Of a stretch of DNA of 64,000 nucleotides, positions 43,610 through 51,758 are shown one piece after another. How positions within the stretch are numbered: position 1 is the first letter of the stretch; each line of letters begins with the position of its first letter. A model generated the notes under the pieces. It ran no database searches. It was not told the origin of the DNA and saw nothing but the letters and a program-made list of their open reading frames with translations. The DNA is from Mesorhizobium_B sp963522145 (lineage in GTDB: Bacteria; Pseudomonadota; Alphaproteobacteria; Rhizobiales; Rhizobiaceae): the NCBI GenBank assembly GCA_963522145.1, contig CAUQXI010000002.1, positions 124,001-188,000 of the forward strand, in the 5' to 3' direction. The position numbers and the translations under genes are program-made.

Positions 43610-45088
43610 TTGATTTCCACGATCGCGCATTTGCCTGACAATACGGTCGAACCGCTTTCTTCGATACGCCAGAAGCTGGAAAGAACCCCGCCTCCACATC
43701 TTTCAGGTCGGGGTATCGTGATCTGCGCCGGCGGGGCCTTGATGCTCCTCAATGCTTGGGTGTCCATCAGCGTTTTGCGTCGTGTGCTCGGCTGCACGTT
43801 GCCGATCGAGGTCTGGCACCTCGGCGCGGAAGAGATGAGCGCCACGGTCGCAGACCAGTTGAGCTCCCTGGATGTCACGATCGTGGATGCCCATCACGTG
43901 ATGCGCGAGAAGCCGGCGCGTATCGTGGACGGCTGGCAGCTCAAGGCTTACGCCCTTCTTTACGCACGATTTGCCGAAGTGCTGCTGCTCGATGCCGATC
44001 AGGTTTGCGTCGGCGATCCCGCAGCATTGTTCGATGCGGAGGACTATATCGCGACGGGAGCGCTGTTCTGGCCGGATATTGTTGACCTCAAGACCGATGC
44101 AGCGATCTGGCGTGAGACAGGCATTGCGCCGCGCTCCATGGCGAGCTTCGAGAGCGGACAGCTCCTCGTCGACAAGCGGCGGCACTGGTCCTCGCTTCAG
44201 CTTGCACTCGCCATCAACGAAGATGCAGAGCGCTTCTACAAGCTCGTTTATGGCGACAAGGACACTTTCCTTCTTGCCTGGCTTCTGGAGGAAGCCTCCT
44301 TCCATCTGGTCGTGCGCCGCCCGGCAATCACCACCTATGGGCTGCTTCAATACGGGCCGAACGGGACGCCGATGTTCCAGCATCGCACGCAGGCGAAGTG
44401 GAAATATGCCGGCGATCAGCTACTCATCGACGGGTTCGCGCATGAGGCGGCGTGCCTTCATGCCATTGATGAGATCCGGAAGCTGTGGTCGGGACGCATT
44501 TTTCACCCGCCCGCGCGCAGCATGCGTGCGAGAGCCTGCGAGGCCGACCTCGTCGGCGGAACGCTCCTTCTTTCGCGCGCGGGAAGCGACGACAAGACGA
44601 TCACGCTGCTGCGCAACGGCGAGATCGGCGTCGGCCGCAATGGAATGCGCCAGAACTGGCACTGCGACGAACTTGCCGACCGCCGGCTGGCTCTCGCCCT
44701 TCATTCCGGCAGTCGGGTCACGATGCGGTTCGCGCGCGACGGCGAAGGCCGGTGGATCGAGATCGAGCCCGATCTTGTAACACCGAGTGTCGCGGTCCTT
44801 CACGGCCGGAACGAGGATGCACCGCCTGCGCGCACCCTGCTCGACGGCTTGCTCGATGCAGCCGGCTTCCCCGAACGCGATCCTGCCGAGGATGCAAGGC
44901 TCCGCGCGGCGCTTGAACTCATCGCCGAGGTTGAGCCGGCGATCGTGGAGGAACTCGACCGAAAAGCAGCAATGGATCCCCGTCTCTCGGCGCTGGCCGG
45001 TTTGATCCCGCGCACCGCGCGGCGAAAGCTACGGAGCGGTGCTGCGCTGCTCTCCGAGGAATACCAATCGATCTTCAATCTGCAATGA
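43610..45088 (+). CDS. MNN1-like (Mannosyl_trans3) glycosyltransferase
   Basis: A protein of up to 492 residues. The TTG at 43610 has GAGGT six bases upstream, and no other credible start is in frame for about 100 bases. The N-terminal part matches the alpha-mannosyltransferase family of fungal MNN1: GRGIVICAGGALMLLNAWVS, KAYALLYARFAEVLLLDADQ with a DAD (DxD-type) donor site near residue 128, and SGQLLVDKRRHWSSLQLAL. The last 200 residues are unlike the family and of unknown role. It ends in an ATGA overlap with a GT4 gene. The likely job is glycosylation of a cell-surface or peptide substrate. Confidence 0.72.
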   Translation: MISTIAHLPDNTVEPLSSIRQKLERTPPPHLSGRGIVICAGGALMLLNAWVSISVLRRVLGCTLPIEVWHLGAEEMSATVADQLSSLDVTIVDAHHVMREKPARIVDGWQLKAYALLYARFAEVLLLDADQVCVGDPAALFDAEDYIATGALFWPDIVDLKTDAAIWRETGIAPRSMASFESGQLLVDKRRHWSSLQLALAINEDAERFYKLVYGDKDTFLLAWLLEEASFHLVVRRPAITTYGLLQYGPNGTPMFQHRTQAKWKYAGDQLLIDGFAHEAACLHAIDEIRKLWSGRIFHPPARSMRARACEADLVGGTLLLSRAGSDDKTITLLRNGEIGVGRNGMRQNWHCDELADRRLALALHSGSRVTMRFARDGEGRWIEIEPDLVTPSVAVLHGRNEDAPPARTLLDGLLDAAGFPERDPAEDARLRAALELIAEVEPAIVEELDRKAAMDPRLSALAGLIPRTARRKLRSGAALLSEEYQSIFNLQ

Positions 45089-46314
45089 GCGCGAGCCCGC
45101 GCATCCTGATGATCGCGCCGGCGGTGCCGTCCGACCGCGGCAACGGGCTTGCGATGCGTTTGGGGCTGTTTCTCGAAGCTTTTTCCCGTGTGGGCGAGGT
45201 CGATCTCGCGATCATCCCCGCAGCGGGCGACATCGATGCGCCGCGCGACTTCGTTTCTCGCCTCAACATAAACGAACTCGATCTCGCCACCCTCGCACGA
45301 GAAACGCTGTTTGTCCTGAAAACGATGTCGGGCGATCCAGGCGATCGGCTCAAGGCATTTCAAGAATACCGCCGTCCCAGCCTTGCCGCCTGGGCGACGC
45401 CTCAAACCGCTGCGAAGATCGCAAAGTGCGCCTCCGGACCCTACGACCTCCTGCATGTGTCGCGTCTCTATCTTGCAGGCCTCGCAGATGTCATGCCGGC
45501 GCCCATCCGCACGCTGGACCTCGACGAGGACGATGCGTCGTCCTGCCTCAGCGAAGCTCGGCTGTTGCACAGCGGCTCCTTCGGCGCGGCATGGATGGAA
45601 CTGGAAGCCGCCGGCTTCGACCAGGTGCTGGCCAGCGAGGCTGGACGTTTCATCCGTCTGTGGATCGCAAGCAAGGCGGACGCCATGCAGGTGACGGAGC
45701 GGCACCCGTCGCTTCACCTAGCGGTGGCTGCGAATGCGGTTGCTATCCCCGAACCTGTTCCGGTGGAAAGAGATGGAAGCCGGACGGTGCTCTTCGTCGG
45801 CGCGCTCGACTACCCGCCTAATCGAGACGGCGTCGACTGGTTCGTCCGCAAGGTATGGCCCTCCGTGATCGGAAGCGAGGGAAAGGCGAACCTGACGATC
45901 ATCGGCCGTGGCGCCGAGGATGCCGCGACGCTTTGGGCCGGCGCATCCATTTCCGTTCCCGGTTTCGTGCTGGATTTGAGCGATGCCTATCGCCATGCTG
46001 CGGTGGTCATTGCCCCCATGCGCTCGGGCGGCGGCACACGCATCAAGATCCTCGAGGCCGCGGCGCATGGGGTGCCCGTGGTGGCCACTTCCGCTGCTCT
46101 GGCCGGCCTCGATCTTCCGCCGGGCTCCTGCTGGCAAGCCGACGAAGCATCAGACTTCGCCCGGGCCGTTCTCGACGCATTGAGAAATCCGGCCGCGCGC
46201 AGTATGCGTGCCTCCGTGGCTGCAGCCTTCGTCGCCGATCGTCACGACCGGAACAAGGTCGTGGCTGGGCTTGCGGAAGAGGTGAAACAACTCTTGGCCC
46301 GGGGGAGAACATAG
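45085..46314 (+). CDS. GT4-type glycosyltransferase
   Basis: A 409-residue glycosyltransferase of the sugar-PEP-CTERM/EpsH-associated type GT4 style. It opens with PRILMIAPAVPSDRGNGLAM and has VLFVGALDYPPNRDGVDWFV near residue 233, then APMRSGGGTRIKILEAAAHG with the Lys/Glu donor-contact residues near residue 310. The start overlaps the previous gene by ATGA, and a PqqD-like gene begins 4 bases after the stop. It is therefore the last glycosyltransferase before the peptide-modification genes and probably in the same transcript. Confidence 0.85.
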   Translation: MSASPRILMIAPAVPSDRGNGLAMRLGLFLEAFSRVGEVDLAIIPAAGDIDAPRDFVSRLNINELDLATLARETLFVLKTMSGDPGDRLKAFQEYRRPSLAAWATPQTAAKIAKCASGPYDLLHVSRLYLAGLADVMPAPIRTLDLDEDDASSCLSEARLLHSGSFGAAWMELEAAGFDQVLASEAGRFIRLWIASKADAMQVTERHPSLHLAVAANAVAIPEPVPVERDGSRTVLFVGALDYPPNRDGVDWFVRKVWPSVIGSEGKANLTIIGRGAEDAATLWAGASISVPGFVLDLSDAYRHAAVVIAPMRSGGGTRIKILEAAAHGVPVVATSAALAGLDLPPGSCWQADEASDFARAVLDALRNPAARSMRASVAAAFVADRHDRNKVVAGLAEEVKQLLARGRT

Positions 46315-46318
46315 TCCG

Positions 46319-46606
46319 ATGGCGATCGACGTTTCAGGCAGCGACGTATTCATGCCGGCCGAAGGCATCGAAACGACCGAAGTGCCGGATGGCTACGTGG
46401 TTTACGAAGCCGGCGGGAGCAAGGTCCACTATCTCAGCCCCTCGGCAGTCGTGATCTTCGAGCTCTGCGACGGAAAGCGGGATGCCGAGGCGATCGCGCG
46501 GCTGCTTGCTGGTTTTTACGAGCTTGGCAAGCCGCCGCTCGATGATGTGGTGACATGCTTGGCCAGTCTTGAGGAACAAAAGGTCCTCGTCCGATCGAAA
46601 CCCTGA
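46319..46606 (+). CDS. PqqD-like peptide-recognition protein
   Basis: A 95-residue stand-alone PqqD-family protein. PqqD-fold proteins (RiPP recognition elements) bind the leader of ribosomally made peptides and present them to modifying enzymes. The winged-helix pattern is visible: ATG, then GYVVYEAGGSKVHYLSPSAV, then VIFELCDGKRDAEAIARLLA and a final LEEQKVLVRS. It resembles the PqqD-type proteins paired with HPr-kinase-like genes ('HPr-rel-A' systems) more than PqqD of PQQ synthesis, and no pqqABCE genes are in the window. The next gene, the kinase, begins at or just after its stop. Confidence 0.8.
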   Translation: MAIDVSGSDVFMPAEGIETTEVPDGYVVYEAGGSKVHYLSPSAVVIFELCDGKRDAEAIARLLAGFYELGKPPLDDVVTCLASLEEQKVLVRSKP

Positions 46607-46695
46607 TTGTCCGCAGCTTTGGTCGGGAATACCGGCTGCACACCGATGATCCCGGCTTTACGCGTGAGCTTTCCTTTCTTGAGGCCAGGCCTTCG

Positions 46696-47421
46696 ATGCC
46701 AGGCATCGCGCTCGCGCCGGTGGACATCGAGATTCCGGTTGTGCGCGGGCTGGGACAGCTTCGCCTGCCGACGGGCGTTGTCATGGAAGGCAGCGCCATC
46801 CACATCGTCAACAAGCTGCATCAGCTGTTTGCTTTCCGGCTGGCGGATGAGATTCCCGGTGCGGCCCTCATTCATGGCGCAACGTTCAAGGGGCGCTTGG
46901 GCAGGATCGTGCTGATCGGGGAGAAGGGTTCGGGAAAGACGACGCTCTCGCTTCACATGTTGGCTGCTGGATATGAGATCGAGGGCGACGAGCATATCGC
47001 CGTGTTCGAGCAGGACGCGCTGACTCGGCCGCGAAACCTTCGCATCAAGGAGGGCAGCTTGAGCCTGATCCCCGGACTGCGCGATCAGGTCCTCGCTGCG
47101 CCCGCTCTGCCTCATCCGGATGGCGGCCTCGTTTATTCATGGGCACCGCAGATCGCTGGCCGGCCCTGGACGATCGAGCGCGGTCCGATCTCTGCTCTCG
47201 TCTTCATTGAAAGCAATCACGGCGGCCACTCCGTTATGCAGCCGCTGCGCGTTGATCAAGCCTTTGCGCACCTCATGAAGAATGTGGCCATTGCCGATGC
47301 AGGCATGCTCCTGTGCGTCGCTCGTCTGCGCATGCTTGTTGCCCGCGCCGCAAGCTGGCGGCTTTCCCTGGGCTCGCCGGCAAGCGCTGAGCGGCATCTG
47401 TCGCGGCTGCTCGCTGCCTAG
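46696..47421 (+). CDS. HPr-kinase-related P-loop kinase
   Basis: At least 241 residues of an HprK-related kinase (HprK-related kinase A / lasso tailoring kinase type). The P-loop LIGEKGSGKTTLSLHML is near residue 74 of this start, followed by EIEGDEHIAVFEQDA, the acidic partner region. It lacks the N-terminal DRTGG domain of classical HPr kinase. Related kinases next to PqqD-like proteins phosphorylate peptide Ser residues (for example in paeninodin-type lasso clusters). The ATG at 46696 is the first standard start. However, coding-like sequence (VRSFGREYRLHTDDP) continues upstream to a CTG at 46603 that overlaps the PqqD-like stop as CTGA, so the true start may be non-canonical and the protein 272 residues. 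Confidence 0.8.
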   Translation: MPGIALAPVDIEIPVVRGLGQLRLPTGVVMEGSAIHIVNKLHQLFAFRLADEIPGAALIHGATFKGRLGRIVLIGEKGSGKTTLSLHMLAAGYEIEGDEHIAVFEQDALTRPRNLRIKEGSLSLIPGLRDQVLAAPALPHPDGGLVYSWAPQIAGRPWTIERGPISALVFIESNHGGHSVMQPLRVDQAFAHLMKNVAIADAGMLLCVARLRMLVARAASWRLSLGSPASAERHLSRLLAA

Positions 47422-47545
47422 ACGGACCTGTCTCTGGTCAGCCACACAGATTAATTTTCATGCTTGCCTGGCGGGGAATACTTGTCGGCTCTGCGTGATT
47501 ATGATGAGTATCATGCAACCAATCATGGGCATTGGAGGAGCGAAC

Positions 47546-47740
47546 GTGAGCGATATGGACAATAGCGGCCTCGTCAATCTCGACGAGATCGACGCTTCGA
47601 AGCGGGATACGTTGCGCAAGATGATCCTCGCCGCCGCCTTCACGGTGCCGGTGGTATCCTCGTTCAGCGTCGACGCCATTTCTATGAGCCGCGCGCTGGC
47701 CGCAGTCAGCAACGGTAACGGCAACGCGACCTCTTCGTGA
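47546..47740 (+). CDS. Short peptide, candidate precursor of a modified peptide
   Basis: A 64-residue peptide starting at the GTG at 47546, with an excellent GGAGGAG ribosome site 5 bases upstream (ATGs further up give a longer form without a ribosome site). Three parts are visible. An acidic/polar leader contains LVNLDEIDASKRDTLRK. A hydrophobic stretch contains ILAAAFTVPVVSSFSVD. A small polar C-terminus contains SNGNGNATSS, rich in Asn/Ser/Thr and holding one Asn-Ala-Thr sequon. It lies between the kinase and a GT2-TPR gene, overlapping the latter by GTGA. It has the size and position of a RiPP precursor. No known peptide family is recognised with certainty. Confidence 0.65.
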   Translation: MSDMDNSGLVNLDEIDASKRDTLRKMILAAAFTVPVVSSFSVDAISMSRALAAVSNGNGNATSS

Positions 47741-48885
47741 CGTTTGAGGAGCGGCGGCCGGCTTCATTGTCGGCCACCCTCATCGTAAAGAACGAGGAGC
47801 GTTTCCTCGAGGACTGCCTGCTTTCCATCCGGGATCATGTCGACGAGATCATCGTCGTCGACACCGGCTCGACCGACGCGACCTGCGAGATCGCGCGGCG
47901 CTTTGGCGCGACGCTGATCGAGCGCGCTTGGCCAGGGAATTTTTCCGAGGCCCGCAACTGGGCCCTCGATGCCGCCAATGGCGAGTGGATTCTATACATC
48001 GACGCGGACGAGCGCTTGATCGCTCGCGAGGATCTCCAGCTTGGAGACCTTCTGACAGTTCCGGATGTCGCAGGCTACATGCTGCGCTTTCGTCCGCGGG
48101 TGAATGCGACGCCCTATGAGGAATTGCGGATCTTCCGGAACGACCCGCGTATCCGCTTCAAGGCCCTGATCCACGAGGAAGTCCACTCCAGCCTCGTCGA
48201 GGTCTGCAAAAGCGATGGCATGCGGGTCGCGTCATGCGCGATCGAACTTGTTCATCACGGCTATGAAGGCGACCTCACCCATAAATATCGTCGCAACCTG
48301 CCGCTCCTGCGAGAGGCGGTGAAGGCTTACCCGAACCGCATCTTCAACTGGCATGACCTCGGCAACTCGTTGGCCGGTCTCGGCGAGATCGATGAAGCGC
48401 TGGAAATGTACCGGCAGGCGATCAGCGTGGGGTTCGCGGCATCCGGCCGCAAGCAAAACGCGGACATGCGCGCGGCATGGAGCGCTGCGGCGCTGGTCAT
48501 GTTGGCCGACGAGCGCGACGCGCTTGACTTCATCGAGGAAGGCCTGAGCCATTTCCCGGCGGACTACAGCCTGCGTCTCTCGCACAGCCGCGCGCTCATC
48601 CGTGCCGGCCGCGCCGAAGAGGCTCTTCCCACATTGGATGTCCTTCTCGCCATCGACGCGGATACAGTGTTCGATCCCATGACCGCCTATGATCGGGGCA
48701 TCTTCGGCGAACTTTCCTTCGAGGCGAAGGCGATCGCCCTCATGAAGCTGGAACGTTTCGCAGAAGCTGCCGAAGCCTTCGAGAAGGCGTCAGGCTACGC
48801 TCCGAAAGACATGTCCTACCGCGTCAAGGCTGCCGCCGCCCGCGCTCAGGCCGCGAGGCGAGGAACGTCTAGCGCTTCGGCCTGA
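47737..48885 (+). CDS. GT2 glycosyltransferase with C-terminal TPR repeats
   Basis: A 382-residue protein starting with a GTG that overlaps the peptide stop (GTGA). The GT-A domain covers residues 1-200: SATLIVKNEERFLEDCLLSI, EIIVVDTGSTDATCEIARRF and the DxD motif in GEWILYIDADERL near residue 90. From about residue 200 there are tetratricopeptide-like helices (NWHDLGNSLAGLGEIDEALE, RFAEAAEAFEKASG). TPR-GT2 proteins of this architecture (SunS-like or 'SPBc2 prophage-derived' type) often glycosylate peptides or proteins, and the TPRs can dock the acceptor. The overlap with the peptide gene makes that peptide the obvious candidate acceptor. Confidence 0.85.
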   Translation: MTFEERRPASLSATLIVKNEERFLEDCLLSIRDHVDEIIVVDTGSTDATCEIARRFGATLIERAWPGNFSEARNWALDAANGEWILYIDADERLIAREDLQLGDLLTVPDVAGYMLRFRPRVNATPYEELRIFRNDPRIRFKALIHEEVHSSLVEVCKSDGMRVASCAIELVHHGYEGDLTHKYRRNLPLLREAVKAYPNRIFNWHDLGNSLAGLGEIDEALEMYRQAISVGFAASGRKQNADMRAAWSAAALVMLADERDALDFIEEGLSHFPADYSLRLSHSRALIRAGRAEEALPTLDVLLAIDADTVFDPMTAYDRGIFGELSFEAKAIALMKLERFAEAAEAFEKASGYAPKDMSYRVKAAAARAQAARRGTSSASA

Positions 48886-50005
48886 ACGGTGTCGGCAAGA
48901 GCGACGCCAACACGCCCAGCCTCAGCATGATCGGTGATGCGTGAGCATCTCGTGCTCGCGCGATCCGCTGCCGGTCCAGTGCCATACGGGCCTCCTCGCG
49001 ATATCCGGTGAGAGTTCTTTCTGCGGCCTTGCCGTAATCTGCCTTGATTGAAGCCCAACGCCTCGATGCGTCGGCGGTCAGCCGAAAGGGCGGTGCGACC
49101 TCGAGCGCAAAGAGATCATGCGCGGCAGCAAGCCAGAGATCGAGCATGGCCGCGAGCCGGGGCGAGCGATCCGCGCGCTCGGCCATGCCGACGCGTTGGG
49201 GTTCGCTCATCTCCGCGACCGCAGCCGCGAATTCATGCAGCCCCTTCAGCGAGATTGTTTGCCGGGCAAAGGCGGAATGTCCGACATGATGATGCGCGAT
49301 GCCGTGCAGCGCCGCCAAACCGGCGGGCAGCACCCTGGCGGTCGCGCCGTCGCGTGTGTCGGGCATCGCTGCGCGCAGAAGCTCGCTTGTGCCGAGAACA
49401 CGCTCGGCATCAGGATTTCCGGCTCGCCGATGCACCTCCATCCAGCCGGGAAAGTCGTCACGGAACAGCGGTGTGAGATGGTGCCGGGAAGGGCGCTCGC
49501 CGCGGCCGGGATAGGGAGCGAAGCCGGCCGAGACCAGCAGGTCCTGAAGGCGTTGCGCATCGTGTTCGGTCTCGACAAGCAGATCGAGGTCGCGAAGATG
49601 TCGCCATTCCGGCTTACCGGTCCACAGCGCTTGTCCGCCCTTGAGGAGGATTGGCTCCACGCCCACTGCGTTTGCGCGAGCGACAAGATCGACCGTGCAT
49701 TGTCGCATCAGCCTGTTTCGCGCGACGTGATCTCGCCACGCGACGCCCGCCGGATGCAGCCACTGCGCGACTCCGCCGCCTCCGAGGATCAGGTGCCGAT
49801 TTAACAGTGCATGGACCAGCGACGAGGTGAGCCGCTCGGCGGCTGCAAAATCAAAGAGGCCGGAAACAAGCTGCGGCTCCTCGCGCAACCTGTCGCGAAG
49901 GCGCACCGTCGAACCGGCTGAAGGGCTCACGGCAAGCACCTCGCCGGCAAGGCGCAGCACCGCGCCGGCGTCGGTAGAAAGTGGCGAGGCACCGCCGTTC
50001 GACAT
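48869..50005 (-). CDS. NTP_transf_5 family nucleotidyltransferase
   Basis: A 378-residue protein of the NTP_transf_5 (MNT-like) nucleotidyltransferase family. The core is PILLKGGQALWTGKPEWRHL near residue 122 and RDLDLLVETEHDAQRLQDLL near residue 140, with the D-x-D metal pair. A later WMEVHRRAG and GIAHHHVGHSAF complete the pattern. This family recurs beside PqqD-like and HprK-like genes in lasso and related peptide clusters (PadeN type), where it is thought to tailor the product or its phosphate. It starts at 50005 (ATG) or 50059 (GTG) and overlaps the convergent GT2-TPR gene by 17 bases. Confidence 0.82.
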   Translation of the reverse strand: MSNGGASPLSTDAGAVLRLAGEVLAVSPSAGSTVRLRDRLREEPQLVSGLFDFAAAERLTSSLVHALLNRHLILGGGGVAQWLHPAGVAWRDHVARNRLMRQCTVDLVARANAVGVEPILLKGGQALWTGKPEWRHLRDLDLLVETEHDAQRLQDLLVSAGFAPYPGRGERPSRHHLTPLFRDDFPGWMEVHRRAGNPDAERVLGTSELLRAAMPDTRDGATARVLPAGLAALHGIAHHHVGHSAFARQTISLKGLHEFAAAVAEMSEPQRVGMAERADRSPRLAAMLDLWLAAAHDLFALEVAPPFRLTADASRRWASIKADYGKAAERTLTGYREEARMALDRQRIARARDAHASPIMLRLGVLASLLPTPFRPKR

Positions 50006-50059
50006 CTTCAGATTTCGATCACGCCAGAGGAAAGGCAAAGGCAACCGCCCGCTCGTCAC

Positions 50060-50441
50060 AAGTGACCTTATGCCAGGTCGGCCGGAAGTGCCGCGTGATT
50101 TTACCGGCGAGGAACCAATTTCGTTTGGGCACGGCTCGGAACAGTTCTCAAGTGAGCATCCCTTGTGTCTGATGGTGGTGCCTCAACCGGGAGCAACTTC
50201 CGGCTCGGCAGCGGCAGTCGAAAGCCTGCCTTTCGCTGCTTTGTATTCGCTGCCTGCCTTCTTGGTCCATCCATGTAGATGGCGCGTTCCGGGCAGGGTG
50301 CTCGAATGTCTCCGGACGCTTCGACGTCAATCTGCCCCGCTTAGCGATGCGATTGCGCCACCGAGTAGTTCGAGCCTTGGATGAGCACCATCTCCTGGCA
50401 GTCGCCGATATTCAGGCTTTCAGCCGGGCGCCTGGCGCGCG
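50060..50441. other. Intergenic region without recognised gene
   Basis: About 380 bases between the nucleotidyltransferase start and the stop of the next minus-strand oxidoreductase. I see no family-like reading frame, no tRNA shape and no strong hairpin. It presumably holds the promoter of the nucleotidyltransferase and the end of the oxidoreductase transcript. Confidence 0.5.
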
Positions 50442-51719
50442 TCAATGAATATACCGGGCAGGATCATACGGACGGGCATCGATCGCGGGCGCATTCCCGA
50501 CCATCAGGTCGGCCAGCAACCGGGCACTTTCCGGCGCGGCGGTCAGTCCGGAATGGCCGTGCGCGAAACATAGATGGAGACCAGGATATCGCGAGACTGC
50601 GCCGATCATAGGCAATCCATCCGGCAGGGACGGCCGATGACCCATCCAGTAAATCTCTTCACCGCCGGTATCCGGGAACAGCCTGCGTGCGTGTGCGGCG
50701 AGGCCCTTGGCGCGGCCAAGATCCGGCGCGGCGTCGAGCCCGGCGATCTCGACCGTACCCGAAACCCGCAGACCGTCTTCCAATGAGCACAGGCCGAAAT
50801 AGCCGGACTTGTTCATGATCGGCATCGGTAGGTTGAGACCCGAACCGGGAAGGATGGCGTGATAGCCGCGCTCGCTTTCCAGAGGAATGCGCAGGCCCAT
50901 TGGTCGCAGCAATCGCTCGGACCATATGCCCGCAGCCATTACGATACCGTCGGCGCGGTGCTGCCCGAAATTGGTCATGACCGACCAGTTCCCGCTTTCA
51001 CCAGGCCAGAGCCGGTGCACAGCCTCCAGAGCCAGCTTGCCGCCTTCGGCAATGAAAGTGTCGGCGAGCGCTTGCACCATCGCGCCGGGATTGACCGACA
51101 GGCTGTTGCTGGGAAGCATGATGCCAAAGGATGCTATCTTGGAAATGCCTGGGAAGAGGCGGCGAAGGTCCTCGGCGGACAGCGGCTCGCTCTCGATGCC
51201 AAGCTTTTTGCGGACCTCGGTCTCGATCGAGCGGGGTGGAAGTGTGCCGGGCCCCTCCCAAAGATGCACCTGCCCGGTTTCCCGCACGAACCGATGATAG
51301 TCCCGATCCCCCAGTGCAGCACGCCAGCCGGTCAGCGTCGTGCGCTGCAAAGCGTGTGCAGCCTGTGCGGTCTTGAAGAATTGCCTACGGCTGGCTGCCA
51401 GCCAGTACCGTGTCACCCAGGGAAGCGCCGCAGGCAGTCTCCTGGCCCGAATGACCAGTGGTCCATTGGGATTGAGGAGCCAGCCCGGGATCTTCTGCGT
51501 CATTCCCGGCTGGGCAGTGGGGATCGCCAGTTCCACCAGCGTCCCGGCATTGCCGTACGACGCGCCCGCGGCAGGCCTGCTGGCCTCCAGGACAGTCACC
51601 GAGAAGCCTTTTCTCAGAAGCGCAAGCGCGGCATGGAGCCCGACCACGCCGGCACCGATGACAATGACGGACTTGCCGCGAGCACGCGACGAGGCGTCGG
51701 CAATTGCAGTGCCACTCAT
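50442..51719 (-). CDS. DadA-like FAD-dependent amine/amino-acid oxidoreductase
   Basis: A 425-residue flavoprotein of the DAO superfamily. The FAD-binding dinucleotide motif is SVIVIGAGVVGLHAALALLR near residue 17, followed by VTVLEASRPAAGASYGNAGT; the C-terminal HGHSGLTAAPESARLLADLM is the second FAD contact. The overall layout is that of DadA (D-amino-acid dehydrogenase), but these enzymes also act on sarcosine-like or opine-like amines. It lies 39 bases downstream of the GMC oxidoreductase on the same strand and is probably the last gene of the ribB-led operon. The substrate is unknown. Confidence 0.87.
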   Translation of the reverse strand: MSGTAIADASSRARGKSVIVIGAGVVGLHAALALLRKGFSVTVLEASRPAAGASYGNAGTLVELAIPTAQPGMTQKIPGWLLNPNGPLVIRARRLPAALPWVTRYWLAASRRQFFKTAQAAHALQRTTLTGWRAALGDRDYHRFVRETGQVHLWEGPGTLPPRSIETEVRKKLGIESEPLSAEDLRRLFPGISKIASFGIMLPSNSLSVNPGAMVQALADTFIAEGGKLALEAVHRLWPGESGNWSVMTNFGQHRADGIVMAAGIWSERLLRPMGLRIPLESERGYHAILPGSGLNLPMPIMNKSGYFGLCSLEDGLRVSGTVEIAGLDAAPDLGRAKGLAAHARRLFPDTGGEEIYWMGHRPSLPDGLPMIGAVSRYPGLHLCFAHGHSGLTAAPESARLLADLMVGNAPAIDARPYDPARYIH

Positions 51720-51758
51720 TCTGGAAGTTCCAAAGATGGTCGGGAGTCGGTTGGAAAC

